This document shows, one piece after another, positions 24,580 through 33,000 of a stretch of 64,000 bases of DNA (within the stretch, counting starts at the first letter, position 1; each line of letters opens with the position of its first letter). The position numbers and the translations under genes are program-made. The notes under the pieces were generated by a model. The model was not told the origin of the DNA. It saw only the letters and a list, made by a program, of their open reading frames with translations, and made no database searches. The DNA lies in contig UQLX01000006.1 in assembly GCA_900541985.1 (NCBI GenBank), positions 1-64,000 on the forward strand, written 5' to 3'. Source of the stretch: an uncultured Blautia sp. (lineage in GTDB: Bacteria; Bacillota; Clostridia; Lachnospirales; Lachnospiraceae).

Positions 24580-26679
24580 TTACACAGAAAACAGAAGTTT
24601 GCCATAGGCAGGATATGGAAGAACAGTTTCAGGAAGCAGTGTTTCTGCTTCATCCGCAAAGCTGCGGAGTTTATCCATATCTGTGAGGACTGTTTTCTGG
24701 TACATTCTGGCACTTTCCAGAAGATCAGGAGTCTCCTGAGCCCGTGCAGTATCTGTTTTCAGGGCAGAAAGCTGTGCTGTCATTCCTTCAGAAAGTGCAG
24801 TCAGTTTTTTCAGAAGTTCGGCTTCTCCGGAAACAGAAATATCCGGTACTACTGTTTTTTTCAGACTGGCTGTATGAGCGATCTGCTCCATATAGGTGAA
24901 TACAGCCGGGATCAGATCCTTCTGAATGATCTCTGCCATAGTGCAGGATTCAATATGAAGTGTTTTCACGTAGTTTTCAAGCTTGATCTCATAGCGGGAA
25001 TAAAGTTCGGGTTCTGTAAAAATTTTATGTGAGATCAGAAGCTCTTTATTTTTAGTATCTGTAAAATGGGGCAGGGCATCCGGTGTGGAAACCAGATTAT
25101 AAAGTCCGCGCTCATCGGCTTCCTTAAGCCATTCTTCTGTATATCCGTTGCCGTTAAAGATAATCCTCTTGTGTGCAGTCACAGTTTCTTTCAGAAGATT
25201 GTGGACAGCCGCTTCCATTTTGTCAGCCGGAACGTCCTTAAGCTGTTCTGAAAACTGACGGAGTGCTTCCGCAACAGCCGTATTCAGGATAATATTGGGG
25301 TTTGCCACAGAGGATGAGGAACCCAGCATACGAAATTCAAATTTATTGCCTGTGAAGGCAAAAGGAGAAGTACGGTTTCTGTCTGTTGTGTCCTTTATGA
25401 AATGCGGAAGCACTTTGGCTCCGATATCCATCTGTACAGAATCATGACTGCTGAAATACTCATCGTTTTCAATTGCCTTGAGAACCTCAGTCAGCTCATC
25501 GCCAAGGAAAATGGAAACCACAGCAGGCGGTGCCTCATTTGCGCCAAGACGATGATCGTTTCCGGCACTGGCAACTGAAATACGGAGAAGATCCGCATAA
25601 TCATCCACAGCCTTGATAACGGCAACCAGAAATACCAGGAACTGTGTATTTTCAGCAGGTGTTTTCCCGGGATCCAGAAGGTTTACACCGGTATCGGTGA
25701 TCATGGACCAGTTGTTGTGCTTGCCGCTTCCGTTAATGCCTTCAAAAGGCTTTTCGTGAAGGAGACAAACCAGGTCATGGCGGTCAGCCACCTTTTTCAT
25801 GATTTCCATGGTAAGCTGATTGTGGTCTACTGCAACATTGGTGGTGTCAAAAACAGGAGCAAGCTCATGCTGTGCCGGTGCAACTTCGTTGTGCTTGGTT
25901 TTTGCCGGGATTCCAAGTTTCCACAGCTCTTCATCCAGATCATGCATATAGGCAGATACACGGGGTTTCAGAGTTCCGAAGTAGTGATCTTCCATCTCCT
26001 GGCCTTTTGGTGCCGGAGCGCCGATCAGTGTGCGTCCGCAGAAGATCAGATCTTTTCGCTGATTATAAAGCTTCTTATCTACCAGAAAGTATTCCTGCTC
26101 CGGGCCTACGGTGGTATTGATATGCTTTATCGCGTTATTTCCAAGAAGATGAAGAATCTTCACAGCTTCTCTGTTCAGGGTATCCATGGAACGGAGAAGA
26201 GGAGTTTTTTTGTCCAGCGCCTCTCCGCTGTAAGAGCAGAAAGCAGTAGGAATGTAAAGGGTACGGTCTTTGATAAAAGCCGGAGAAGTAGGATCCCATG
26301 CAGTATAGCCTCTGGCTTCAAAAGTTGCCCGAAGTCCGCCGGATGGAAAACTGGAAGCATCCGGTTCTCCTTTTACCAGCTCCTTTCCGGAAAAATCCAT
26401 GATGATCTGTCCGTCTCCTGCAGGAGAAATAAAGCTGTCATGTTTCTCTGCCGTGAAATTGGTCATTGGCTGGAACCAGTGAGTATAATGGGTTGCACCG
26501 TTTTCAATGGCCCATTCCTTCATTGCGACAGCTACAGAATTGGCAACATCCAGTTCCAGATGTGTGCCGTTCTGGATGGTTTTACGCAGAGCTTTGTACA
26601 TATCCTTAGGCAATTTGTTCCTCATGATCCTGTCGTTAAAAACAAGACTTCCATACAGTTCAGGAATATTTTTTTCCAT
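24580..26679 (-). CDS. glnN: Glutamine synthetase type III (GlnN)
   Basis: A 699-residue GSIII, the large dodecameric form found in Bacteroides, cyanobacteria and Clostridia; it makes glutamine from glutamate, ammonia and ATP. GSIII motifs are intact: VGPEQEYFLVDKKLY (metal Glu), KHNEVAPAQHELAPVF, EKPFEGINGSGKHNNWSM, HRLGANEAPPAVVSIFLG and FRMLGSSSSVANPN. Length is normal. Start ATG follows AAAGGAGAAA 7 bases upstream. The gene is transcribed away from purF, from a promoter 100 bp upstream and through an ANTAR-type leader; amt follows on the same strand. Since the other GS-like protein here (36279) has a changed active site, this may be the main synthetase. Confidence 0.95.
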   Translation of the reverse strand: MEKNIPELYGSLVFNDRIMRNKLPKDMYKALRKTIQNGTHLELDVANSVAVAMKEWAIENGATHYTHWFQPMTNFTAEKHDSFISPAGDGQIIMDFSGKELVKGEPDASSFPSGGLRATFEARGYTAWDPTSPAFIKDRTLYIPTAFCSYSGEALDKKTPLLRSMDTLNREAVKILHLLGNNAIKHINTTVGPEQEYFLVDKKLYNQRKDLIFCGRTLIGAPAPKGQEMEDHYFGTLKPRVSAYMHDLDEELWKLGIPAKTKHNEVAPAQHELAPVFDTTNVAVDHNQLTMEIMKKVADRHDLVCLLHEKPFEGINGSGKHNNWSMITDTGVNLLDPGKTPAENTQFLVFLVAVIKAVDDYADLLRISVASAGNDHRLGANEAPPAVVSIFLGDELTEVLKAIENDEYFSSHDSVQMDIGAKVLPHFIKDTTDRNRTSPFAFTGNKFEFRMLGSSSSVANPNIILNTAVAEALRQFSEQLKDVPADKMEAAVHNLLKETVTAHKRIIFNGNGYTEEWLKEADERGLYNLVSTPDALPHFTDTKNKELLISHKIFTEPELYSRYEIKLENYVKTLHIESCTMAEIIQKDLIPAVFTYMEQIAHTASLKKTVVPDISVSGEAELLKKLTALSEGMTAQLSALKTDTARAQETPDLLESARMYQKTVLTDMDKLRSFADEAETLLPETVLPYPAYGKLLFSV

Positions 26680-26713
26680 AAAGAGTTTCTCCTTTCAGGT
26701 ATAGGTTTCAGAA

Positions 26714-26767
26714 AATAAAAAAGGCGCCTCGGATCTTAATTTTTTAAAATCCAAAGCGCCTTTGCTT
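26714..26767 (-). promoter_or_regulatory. ANTAR-type antiterminator/terminator leader of glnN
   Basis: On the - strand, AAGC (26767-26764), loop AAAGGC (26763-26758), GCTT (26757-26754) form a 4-bp stem with a six-base loop. The alternative fold is a terminator: AAAGGCGC (26763-26756) pairs with GCGCCTTT (26727-26720), with an inner GGAT/ATCC stem and a T6 tail. From the promoter position, the transcript should start only 2-3 nt before the hairpin. Confidence 0.72.
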
Positions 26768-26776
26768 ATGTGAAGT

Positions 26777-26804
26777 AGTATACACAAATAAATACGCTTG
26801 TCAA
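26777..26804 (-). promoter_or_regulatory. glnN promoter
   Basis: On the - strand TTGACA (26804-26799) and TATACT (26782-26777), 16 bp apart. It lies back-to-back with the purF promoter; the -35 boxes are about 18 bp apart. Confidence 0.75.
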
Positions 26805-26822
26805 TATCTTTTTACAAAAAAC

Positions 26823-26850
26823 TTGACAAAAAAATTTATCACACTATAAT
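26823..26850 (+). promoter_or_regulatory. purF promoter
   Basis: TTGACA (26823-26828) and TATAAT (26845-26850), 16 bp apart, giving a short leader of about 25 nt without an AAAGGC hairpin or terminator. I see no guanine-type riboswitch. Confidence 0.75.
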
Positions 26851-26880
26851 GGCAGTGTGAAAAAGAGAGGAGGACGTAAG

Positions 26881-28254
26881 ATGGCAGAATTAAAAGAAGC
26901 CTGTGGTGTATTTGGAATTTATGACCTGGATGGAGGGAATGTAGTACCGGCTGTTTATTACGGACTTACGGCACTGCAGCACAGAGGACAGGAGTCCTGC
27001 GGACTTGCAGTTTCAGATACAGAAGGGGAAATCGGCAATATCCGGTTTCATAAGGATCTGGGACTGGTAAGCGAGGTGCTGCGCCAGGAGACACTGGAAA
27101 AAATGTCCGGAAATCTGGGAATCGGACATGTCCGGTATTCGACTACCGGAGCATCTGTGGCGGAAAACGCGCAGCCCCTTGTACTGTCTTATATTAAAGG
27201 AACACTTGCCCTTGCCCACAATGGAAATCTGATCAACACGAAAGAACTGAAATGGGAACTGATCCAGAATGGGGCTGTTTTTCATACGACAACAGATTCG
27301 GAAGTGATCGCTTTTCATATTGCAAGAGAAAGAGTTCATTCCGGATCCGTGGAGGAGGCAGTTCTGAAAACAGCGCGAAAATTAAAAGGTGCTTACGGAC
27401 TGGTGATCATGAGTCCGAGAAAACTCATCGGTGTCCGCGATCCTTATGGGCTGAAACCTCTTTGTATCGGAAAAAGAGACCATACTTATGTTCTTGCTTC
27501 TGAAAGCTGTGCGCTGGCTTCCGTAGGAGCAGAATTTATCCGTGATGTGGAGCCGGGTGAGATGGTGATCATTTCCCGGGACGGAATCCGATCCAACCGT
27601 GAGCTTGCCGGAGAAAAAACTGCACATTGTGTATTTGAATATATTTACTTTGCCCGCCTGGACAGTGTTCTGGACGGAGTTGGAATTTATGATGCCCGCA
27701 TCCGGGGCGGAAAATCTCTTGCAAGATCTTATCCTGTGGAGGCGGATCTGGTTACCGGTGTTCCGGAGTCAGGCATTCCGGCTGCAAAAGGATATTCGGA
27801 AGAATCAGGGATTCCCTTTGGCCTTGCTTTTTACAAAAACAGCTACATAGGAAGAACCTTTATCAAACCTACGCAAAAGGAGAGGGAATCCAGTGTACAT
27901 ATGAAGCTCAGCGTACTGGAATCTGTAGTAAAAGGGAAGAGGATTGTTCTGGTGGATGATTCCATAGTAAGAGGAACCACTATCGCCAACCTGATCCATA
28001 TGCTGAAGAAAGCCGGTGCAGGAGAAGTCCATGTAAGGATTTCATCCCCGCCTTTTCTTCACCCCTGTTATTTTGGAACAGATGTCCCATCCAACGATCA
28101 GCTGATCGCATCCAGTCATAGTACAGAGGAGATCTGTCAAATGATCGGTGCAGATTCTCTGGGCTATATGAAACTGGAATATCTGGAAGGAATGGCAGGG
28201 GGACTGCCTTTATGCAGAGCCTGCTTTGATGGAAATTATCCGATGGAGATCTGA
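26881..28254 (+). CDS. purF: Amidophosphoribosyltransferase (PurF)
   Basis: A 457-residue glutamine PRPP amidotransferase, the first committed enzyme of purine synthesis. A 7-residue propeptide precedes the catalytic nucleophile Cys8 (EA-CGVFGIYD). The glutaminase domain has LQHRGQESCG and GHVRYSTTG; the PRPP loop is RIVLVDDSIVRGTT. The four cysteines of the Bacillus-type 4Fe-4S cluster are present: AHCVFEYIYFAR, HPCYFGTD and PLCRACFDGNYP. The ATG at 26881 is preferred over GTG 26857 because GAGAGGAGG lies 7 bases upstream and the propeptide then has normal length. It is separate from other pur genes but next to glutamine genes, which supply its nitrogen. Confidence 0.96.
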   Translation: MAELKEACGVFGIYDLDGGNVVPAVYYGLTALQHRGQESCGLAVSDTEGEIGNIRFHKDLGLVSEVLRQETLEKMSGNLGIGHVRYSTTGASVAENAQPLVLSYIKGTLALAHNGNLINTKELKWELIQNGAVFHTTTDSEVIAFHIARERVHSGSVEEAVLKTARKLKGAYGLVIMSPRKLIGVRDPYGLKPLCIGKRDHTYVLASESCALASVGAEFIRDVEPGEMVIISRDGIRSNRELAGEKTAHCVFEYIYFARLDSVLDGVGIYDARIRGGKSLARSYPVEADLVTGVPESGIPAAKGYSEESGIPFGLAFYKNSYIGRTFIKPTQKERESSVHMKLSVLESVVKGKRIVLVDDSIVRGTTIANLIHMLKKAGAGEVHVRISSPPFLHPCYFGTDVPSNDQLIASSHSTEEICQMIGADSLGYMKLEYLEGMAGGLPLCRACFDGNYPMEI

Positions 28255-28294
28255 TAAGAGGGAATCGGAGCTTTTTAGAATTGAAAAAAATATC

Positions 28295-28323
28295 TTTACA
28301 AACGAAAAAAAATAGGTTATAGT
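28295..28323 (+). promoter_or_regulatory. Promoter of the pyrG-gltB-gltD operon
   Basis: TTTACA (28295-28300) and TATAGT (28318-28323), 17 bp apart, about 30 bp before the leader hairpin. Confidence 0.6.
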
Positions 28324-28353
28324 AAGGAACATATTTTAAACAGATCAGTGATA

Positions 28354-28413
28354 TCTGACAAAGGCGTCAGAAGCTTTGGGGCTTAACCCCTTCAGGCTTC
28401 TGACGCCTTTTTT
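28354..28413 (+). promoter_or_regulatory. ANTAR-type antiterminator/terminator leader of pyrG-gltBD
   Basis: TCTGAC (28354-28359), loop AAAGGC (28360-28365), GTCAGA (28366-28371): a perfect 6-bp stem with a six-base loop having A at position 1 and G at position 4, the pattern known for ANTAR targets. The competing terminator is very strong: AAAGGCGTCAGAAGC (28360-28374) pairs over 15 bp with GCTTCTGACGCCTTT (28396-28410), then T-run. A possible first hairpin (CAGAT...ATCTG, about 28341-28357) lies just upstream and overlaps the stem by 4 nt. Confidence 0.75.
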
Positions 28414-28438
28414 GGTGATCTGGAGGAGGAAATCGAAG

Positions 28439-30058
28439 ATGGTAAAATATGTATTTGTTACCGGAGGAGTGGTATCCGGTCTTGGAAAGGGAATCACCGC
28501 AGCGTCTCTGGGAAGGCTTCTGAAAGCCAGAGGATATCAGGTGACCATGCAGAAATTTGATCCCTATATCAATATTGACCCGGGAACCATGAATCCCATC
28601 CAGCACGGAGAAGTATTTGTTACAGAAGACGGAACAGAAACAGACCTGGATCTTGGTCATTATGAACGTTTTATTGATGAGAATCTGGACAAGAATTCCA
28701 ATGTAACAACCGGGAAGATCTACTGGTCTGTTCTTCAGAAGGAAAGACATGGCGATTTTGGGGGAGGGACCGTTCAGGTGATCCCTCACATTACAAATGA
28801 GATTAAAAGTCGCTTTTACCGTCCGAAAACGCAGGACGAAGACCGGATCGCCATAATTGAAGTGGGAGGAACTGTAGGAGATATGGAAAGTCAGCCCTTT
28901 CTGGAAGCAATCCGTCAGTTTCAGCAGGAGACAGGCCGCGAAAACGTTATCCTGCTCCATGTAACACTGATTCCATATCTGAAGGTGTCTGGAGAAATGA
29001 AAACAAAACCTACCCAGGCAAGCGTAAAGGAACTTCAGGGAATGGGAATCCAGCCGGATGTTCTCATATGCAGAAGCGAATATCCTCTTACCGAAGAAAT
29101 CCGGCAGAAAATTGCCCTGTTCTGCAATGTTCCGGTCAGCCATGTACTGCAGAATCTGGATGTGGAATATCTTTATGAAGCCCCTCTTGCCATGGAAAGA
29201 GAGAGACTGGCAGATGTGGTACTGGAAAGTCTCAGAATGGAAAACAGAAAACCGGATCTTCGTGACTGGGAAGCGATGGTGGCAGATCTCCGGAATCCGG
29301 AAATGACGGTGAATATTGCCATTGTTGGAAAATATACGCAGCTGCATGACGCATATTTAAGTGTAGTGGAGGCACTGAAGCATGGCGGGATATCCTGCAG
29401 GGCAAAGACAGAGCTTATCTGGATCGACTCCGAGGAATTAAATGAGAGAAATCTGGATCAGATGCTCCATACAGCGGACGGAATCCTCGTTCCCGGTGGT
29501 TTCGGGAACCGGGGAACAGAGGGGATGATTCTGGCAGCCCAGTATGCAAGAATCCACAGGATTCCCTATCTGGGGATCTGCCTGGGAATGCAGATGGCAA
29601 TCGTGGAATTTGCCCGTCATGTACTGGGCTATGAGGACGCAAACAGTATAGAGCTTGCGCCTTCCACCGGACATCCGGTGATCGCACTTATGCCGGATCA
29701 GGAAAAAGTGGAGGATCTGGGAGGAACCCTGCGGCTGGGAAGCTATCCCTGCATTCTTACAGAAGGCTCCAGAGCAGAGATGCTTTTTGGAACAAGGGAA
29801 ATCAGGGAACGCCACAGACACCGTTATGAGGTCAGCAATGCGTATCGGCAGGAACTGGCAGAGAATGGAATGATGATTGCCGGAACATCCCCGGACGGAA
29901 GAATAGTAGAAATGATCGAGCTTGCAGATCACCCGTTCTTTGAGGGGACACAGGGGCATCCTGAATTTAAGTCACGGCCCAATCATGCACATCCCCTTTT
30001 CCGGGGATTTGTGGAAGCAGCCAGTGTACACAGGAAAGAAAAGAGGGTATCTGATTAA
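28439..30058 (+). CDS. pyrG: CTP synthase (PyrG)
   Basis: A 539-residue CTP synthase that aminates UTP using glutamine. The synthase domain begins KYVFVTGGVVSGLGKGI (P-loop) with KFDPYINIDPGTMNP and EDGTETDLDLGHYERF. The amidotransferase domain has VPGGFGNRG (oxyanion), the nucleophile in LGICLGMQ and the C-terminal HPEF triad histidine. ATG 28439 follows GGAGGAGG; the frame upstream runs through the leader terminator and is not coding. It heads a unit with the two glutamate synthase genes, so a glutamine consumer is cotranscribed with glutamate synthase and placed under the AAAGGC-hairpin leader. Confidence 0.96.
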   Translation: MVKYVFVTGGVVSGLGKGITAASLGRLLKARGYQVTMQKFDPYINIDPGTMNPIQHGEVFVTEDGTETDLDLGHYERFIDENLDKNSNVTTGKIYWSVLQKERHGDFGGGTVQVIPHITNEIKSRFYRPKTQDEDRIAIIEVGGTVGDMESQPFLEAIRQFQQETGRENVILLHVTLIPYLKVSGEMKTKPTQASVKELQGMGIQPDVLICRSEYPLTEEIRQKIALFCNVPVSHVLQNLDVEYLYEAPLAMERERLADVVLESLRMENRKPDLRDWEAMVADLRNPEMTVNIAIVGKYTQLHDAYLSVVEALKHGGISCRAKTELIWIDSEELNERNLDQMLHTADGILVPGGFGNRGTEGMILAAQYARIHRIPYLGICLGMQMAIVEFARHVLGYEDANSIELAPSTGHPVIALMPDQEKVEDLGGTLRLGSYPCILTEGSRAEMLFGTREIRERHRHRYEVSNAYRQELAENGMMIAGTSPDGRIVEMIELADHPFFEGTQGHPEFKSRPNHAHPLFRGFVEAASVHRKEKRVSD

Positions 30059-30079
30059 AGCTACAGGAGGGTGAGGATT

Positions 30080-33000
30080 ATGAAAGAAGTGAGAATGGAA
30101 GAACAACAGGGGCTTTACCGCCGGGAATTTGAACATGATAACTGCGGTATCGGTGCAGTAGTAAATATTAAAGGCAAAAAAACACATGAAACAGTTGCCA
30201 ATGCCCTGAGGATTGTAGAGCATCTGGAACATCGTGCAGGAAAGGATTCAGAAGGTGAGACTGGTGACGGAGTAGGGATCCTTCTGCAGATTTCCCATAA
30301 ATTCTTTGAGAAGGCATGCAAAAAGGAAGGATTTGAAATTGGCGGGGAAAGGGAATATGGAATTGCCCAGCTGTTTTTTCCGCAGCATGAGATACGCCGT
30401 GCACAGGCGAAAAAAATGTTTGAGATCATTCTTGAAAAGGAAGATCTCAAACTTCTGGGCTGGAGGTCTGTCCCGGTATTCCCGGAGGTTCTGGGAAGCA
30501 AAGCAAGAGAATGCATGCCTTGTATCATGCAGGCATTTATCCAGAAGCCTCAGGATGTGGAAGCCGGCATTAGTTTTGACCGGAAGCTTTATATTGCCCG
30601 CCGCGAATTTGAACAGAGTAATGACAATACCTATGTGGTATCTATGAGCAGCAGAACCATTGTGTATAAAGGAATGTTTCTGGTGGGACAGCTTCGCACT
30701 TTCTTTGCGGATCTTCAGAACAGGGATTATGAATCTGCCATTGCCATGGTTCATTCACGGTTCAGCACCAATACCAATCCCAGCTGGGAAAGGGCACATC
30801 CAAACCGCTTTATCGTTCATAACGGAGAGATCAATACCATCCGCGGAAATGCAGATAAGATGCTTGCCAGAGAGGAAAACATGGAGTCTCCCTATCTGAA
30901 AGGAGAGCTCCATAAGGTACTTCCGGTGGTGAACAGGAACGGATCAGATTCCGCCATGCTTGACAACACACTGGAATTTCTTGTGATGAGTGGTATGGAT
31001 CTTCCACTTGCAGTTATGATCACAATTCCGGAACCCTGGGCATACAACGATACGATCTCTCAGGAAAAAAGAGATTTCTATCAGTACTATGCAACAATGA
31101 TGGAGCCCTGGGACGGTCCGGCTTCCATTCTGTTTTCGGATGGAGATGTGATGGGTGCGGTTCTTGACAGAAACGGTCTCCGCCCTTCCAGATATTATAT
31201 TACTTCTGACGGATATATGATTCTTTCTTCTGAAGTAGGTGTGCTTTCGGTACCGGAAGAGAATATCGTTCTGAAGGAACGTCTCCACCCGGGAAAGATT
31301 CTTCTGGTAGATACGGTTCAGGGCAAGGTGATCGATGATGATGAACTGAAAGAAAAATATGCGAAAGCACAGCCGTACGGAGAGTGGCTGAACAGTAATC
31401 TGGTCCGTCTGAAAGATATCAAAATTCCGAATGTCCGCGTGGAAGAATATACAGAGGAACAGAGGGCAAGACTGCAGAAGGCATTCGGATATACCTATGA
31501 ACAATACCGGACTTCGATCAGAAATATGGCACTGAACGGAACCGAAAGCATCGGAGCCATGGGAACAGATATACCCCTTGCAGTTCTTTCCAGAGAACAC
31601 CGTCCGCTGTTTGATTATTTTAAACAGCTTTTTGCACAGGTTACCAATCCTCCGATTGATGCGATCCGTGAGGAAATCGTCACATCTACCAGTGTTTATG
31701 CGGGAAAAGACGGAAATCTTCTGGTGCAGCAGCCGGAAAACTGTCGTGTTCTGAAAATCCTGCATCCGATTCTTACCAATACGGATATGCTGAAGATTAA
31801 AAATCTGAAACAGGATGGTCTCCGGAGCGCAGTTGTATCGACTCTCTATTATAAAAGCACCAGACTGGAACGGGCGATTGACCGGCTTTTTGTGGAAGTG
31901 GACAAGGTATTCCGGGAAGGTGCCAATATTCTGGTGCTTTCAGACAGGGGAGTGGATGAGAACCACATGGCAATCCCGTCTCTTCTGGCAGTTTCCGCAG
32001 TTCATCAGCATCTGGTAAAAACCAAGAAGAGCACTTCTCTGGCTATCATTGTAGAATCCGGAGAGCCCAGAGAGGTTCATCATTTTGCAGCACTTCTGGG
32101 ATATGGAGCAAGTGCGGTTAATCCTTATCTTGCCCAGGAGACCATCCGTGAGCTGATTGATAATCATATGCTGGATAAGGATTACTATGCGGCAGTAGAA
32201 GACTATAATCATGCTGTTCTGAGCGGAATTGTAAAAATAGCATCCAAAATGGGAATCTCCACGATCCAGTCCTATCAGGGATCCCAGATCTTTGAAGCAG
32301 TGGGTATTTCCAAAGAGGTGATCGACAAATACTTTACCGGAACCGTGAGCCGGGTTGGCGGTATTACTCTGGCAGATATTGAGGAAAATGTAGAAAAACT
32401 CCATTCGGAAGCCTTTGACCCTCTGGGACTGAATACAGATCTGACTCTCGACAGCGTGGGTGCACACAAAATGCGCAGCCAGGGAGAAGAGCACCGCTAT
32501 AATCCAAGAACCATTCATTTGCTCCAACAGTCTGCAAAATGTGGAAGCTATGAGATGTTTAAAGAGTATACAAAGCTGGTAGATGAGGAAAATCACGGAT
32601 CTTTAAGAGGCCTGATGGATTTTGTCTATGCAGAAAATCCTGTGCCTTTAGATGAGGTGGAAAGTGTTGAAGAAATCGTGAAACGCTTCAAGACAGGTGC
32701 CATGTCTTATGGCTCCATCTCACAGGAAGCCCATGAGACCCTTGCTATTGCCATGAACCACCTTCATGGAAAGTCAAATACAGGTGAAGGCGGGGAAAGT
32801 GAGGAGAGAATTGCTTCTTCCGGATCAGAGAATGACCGCTGTTCTGCAATCAAGCAGGTTGCCAGCGGACGCTTTGGTGTGACCAGCCGTTATCTTGTCT
32901 CGGCAAAAGAGATCCAGATCAAAATGGCACAGGGGGCAAAGCCGGGAGAAGGCGGACACCTTCCGGCAAAGAAGGTTTATCCATGGGTTGCAAAGACCCG

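Noticed and set aside
25717..26718. A 333-codon + strand frame opposite glnN.
   Set aside because: It is antisense to a complete GSIII gene, lacks a ribosome binding site and resembles no protein I know; its length follows from the codon bias of glnN.
28330..28413. pyrG leader read as the Bacillus-type attenuator that works by repeated G addition at the transcript start.
   Set aside because: That mechanism needs a run of G at the start site pairing with a pyrimidine tract in the terminator; the start region here is A/T-rich. The AAAGGC hairpin shared with three nitrogen genes explains the leader better.
28376..28438. N-terminal extension of PyrG in the same frame.
   Set aside because: It would be translated from the leader terminator stem; the ATG at 28439 has a strong ribosome binding site and gives the normal PyrG N-terminus.
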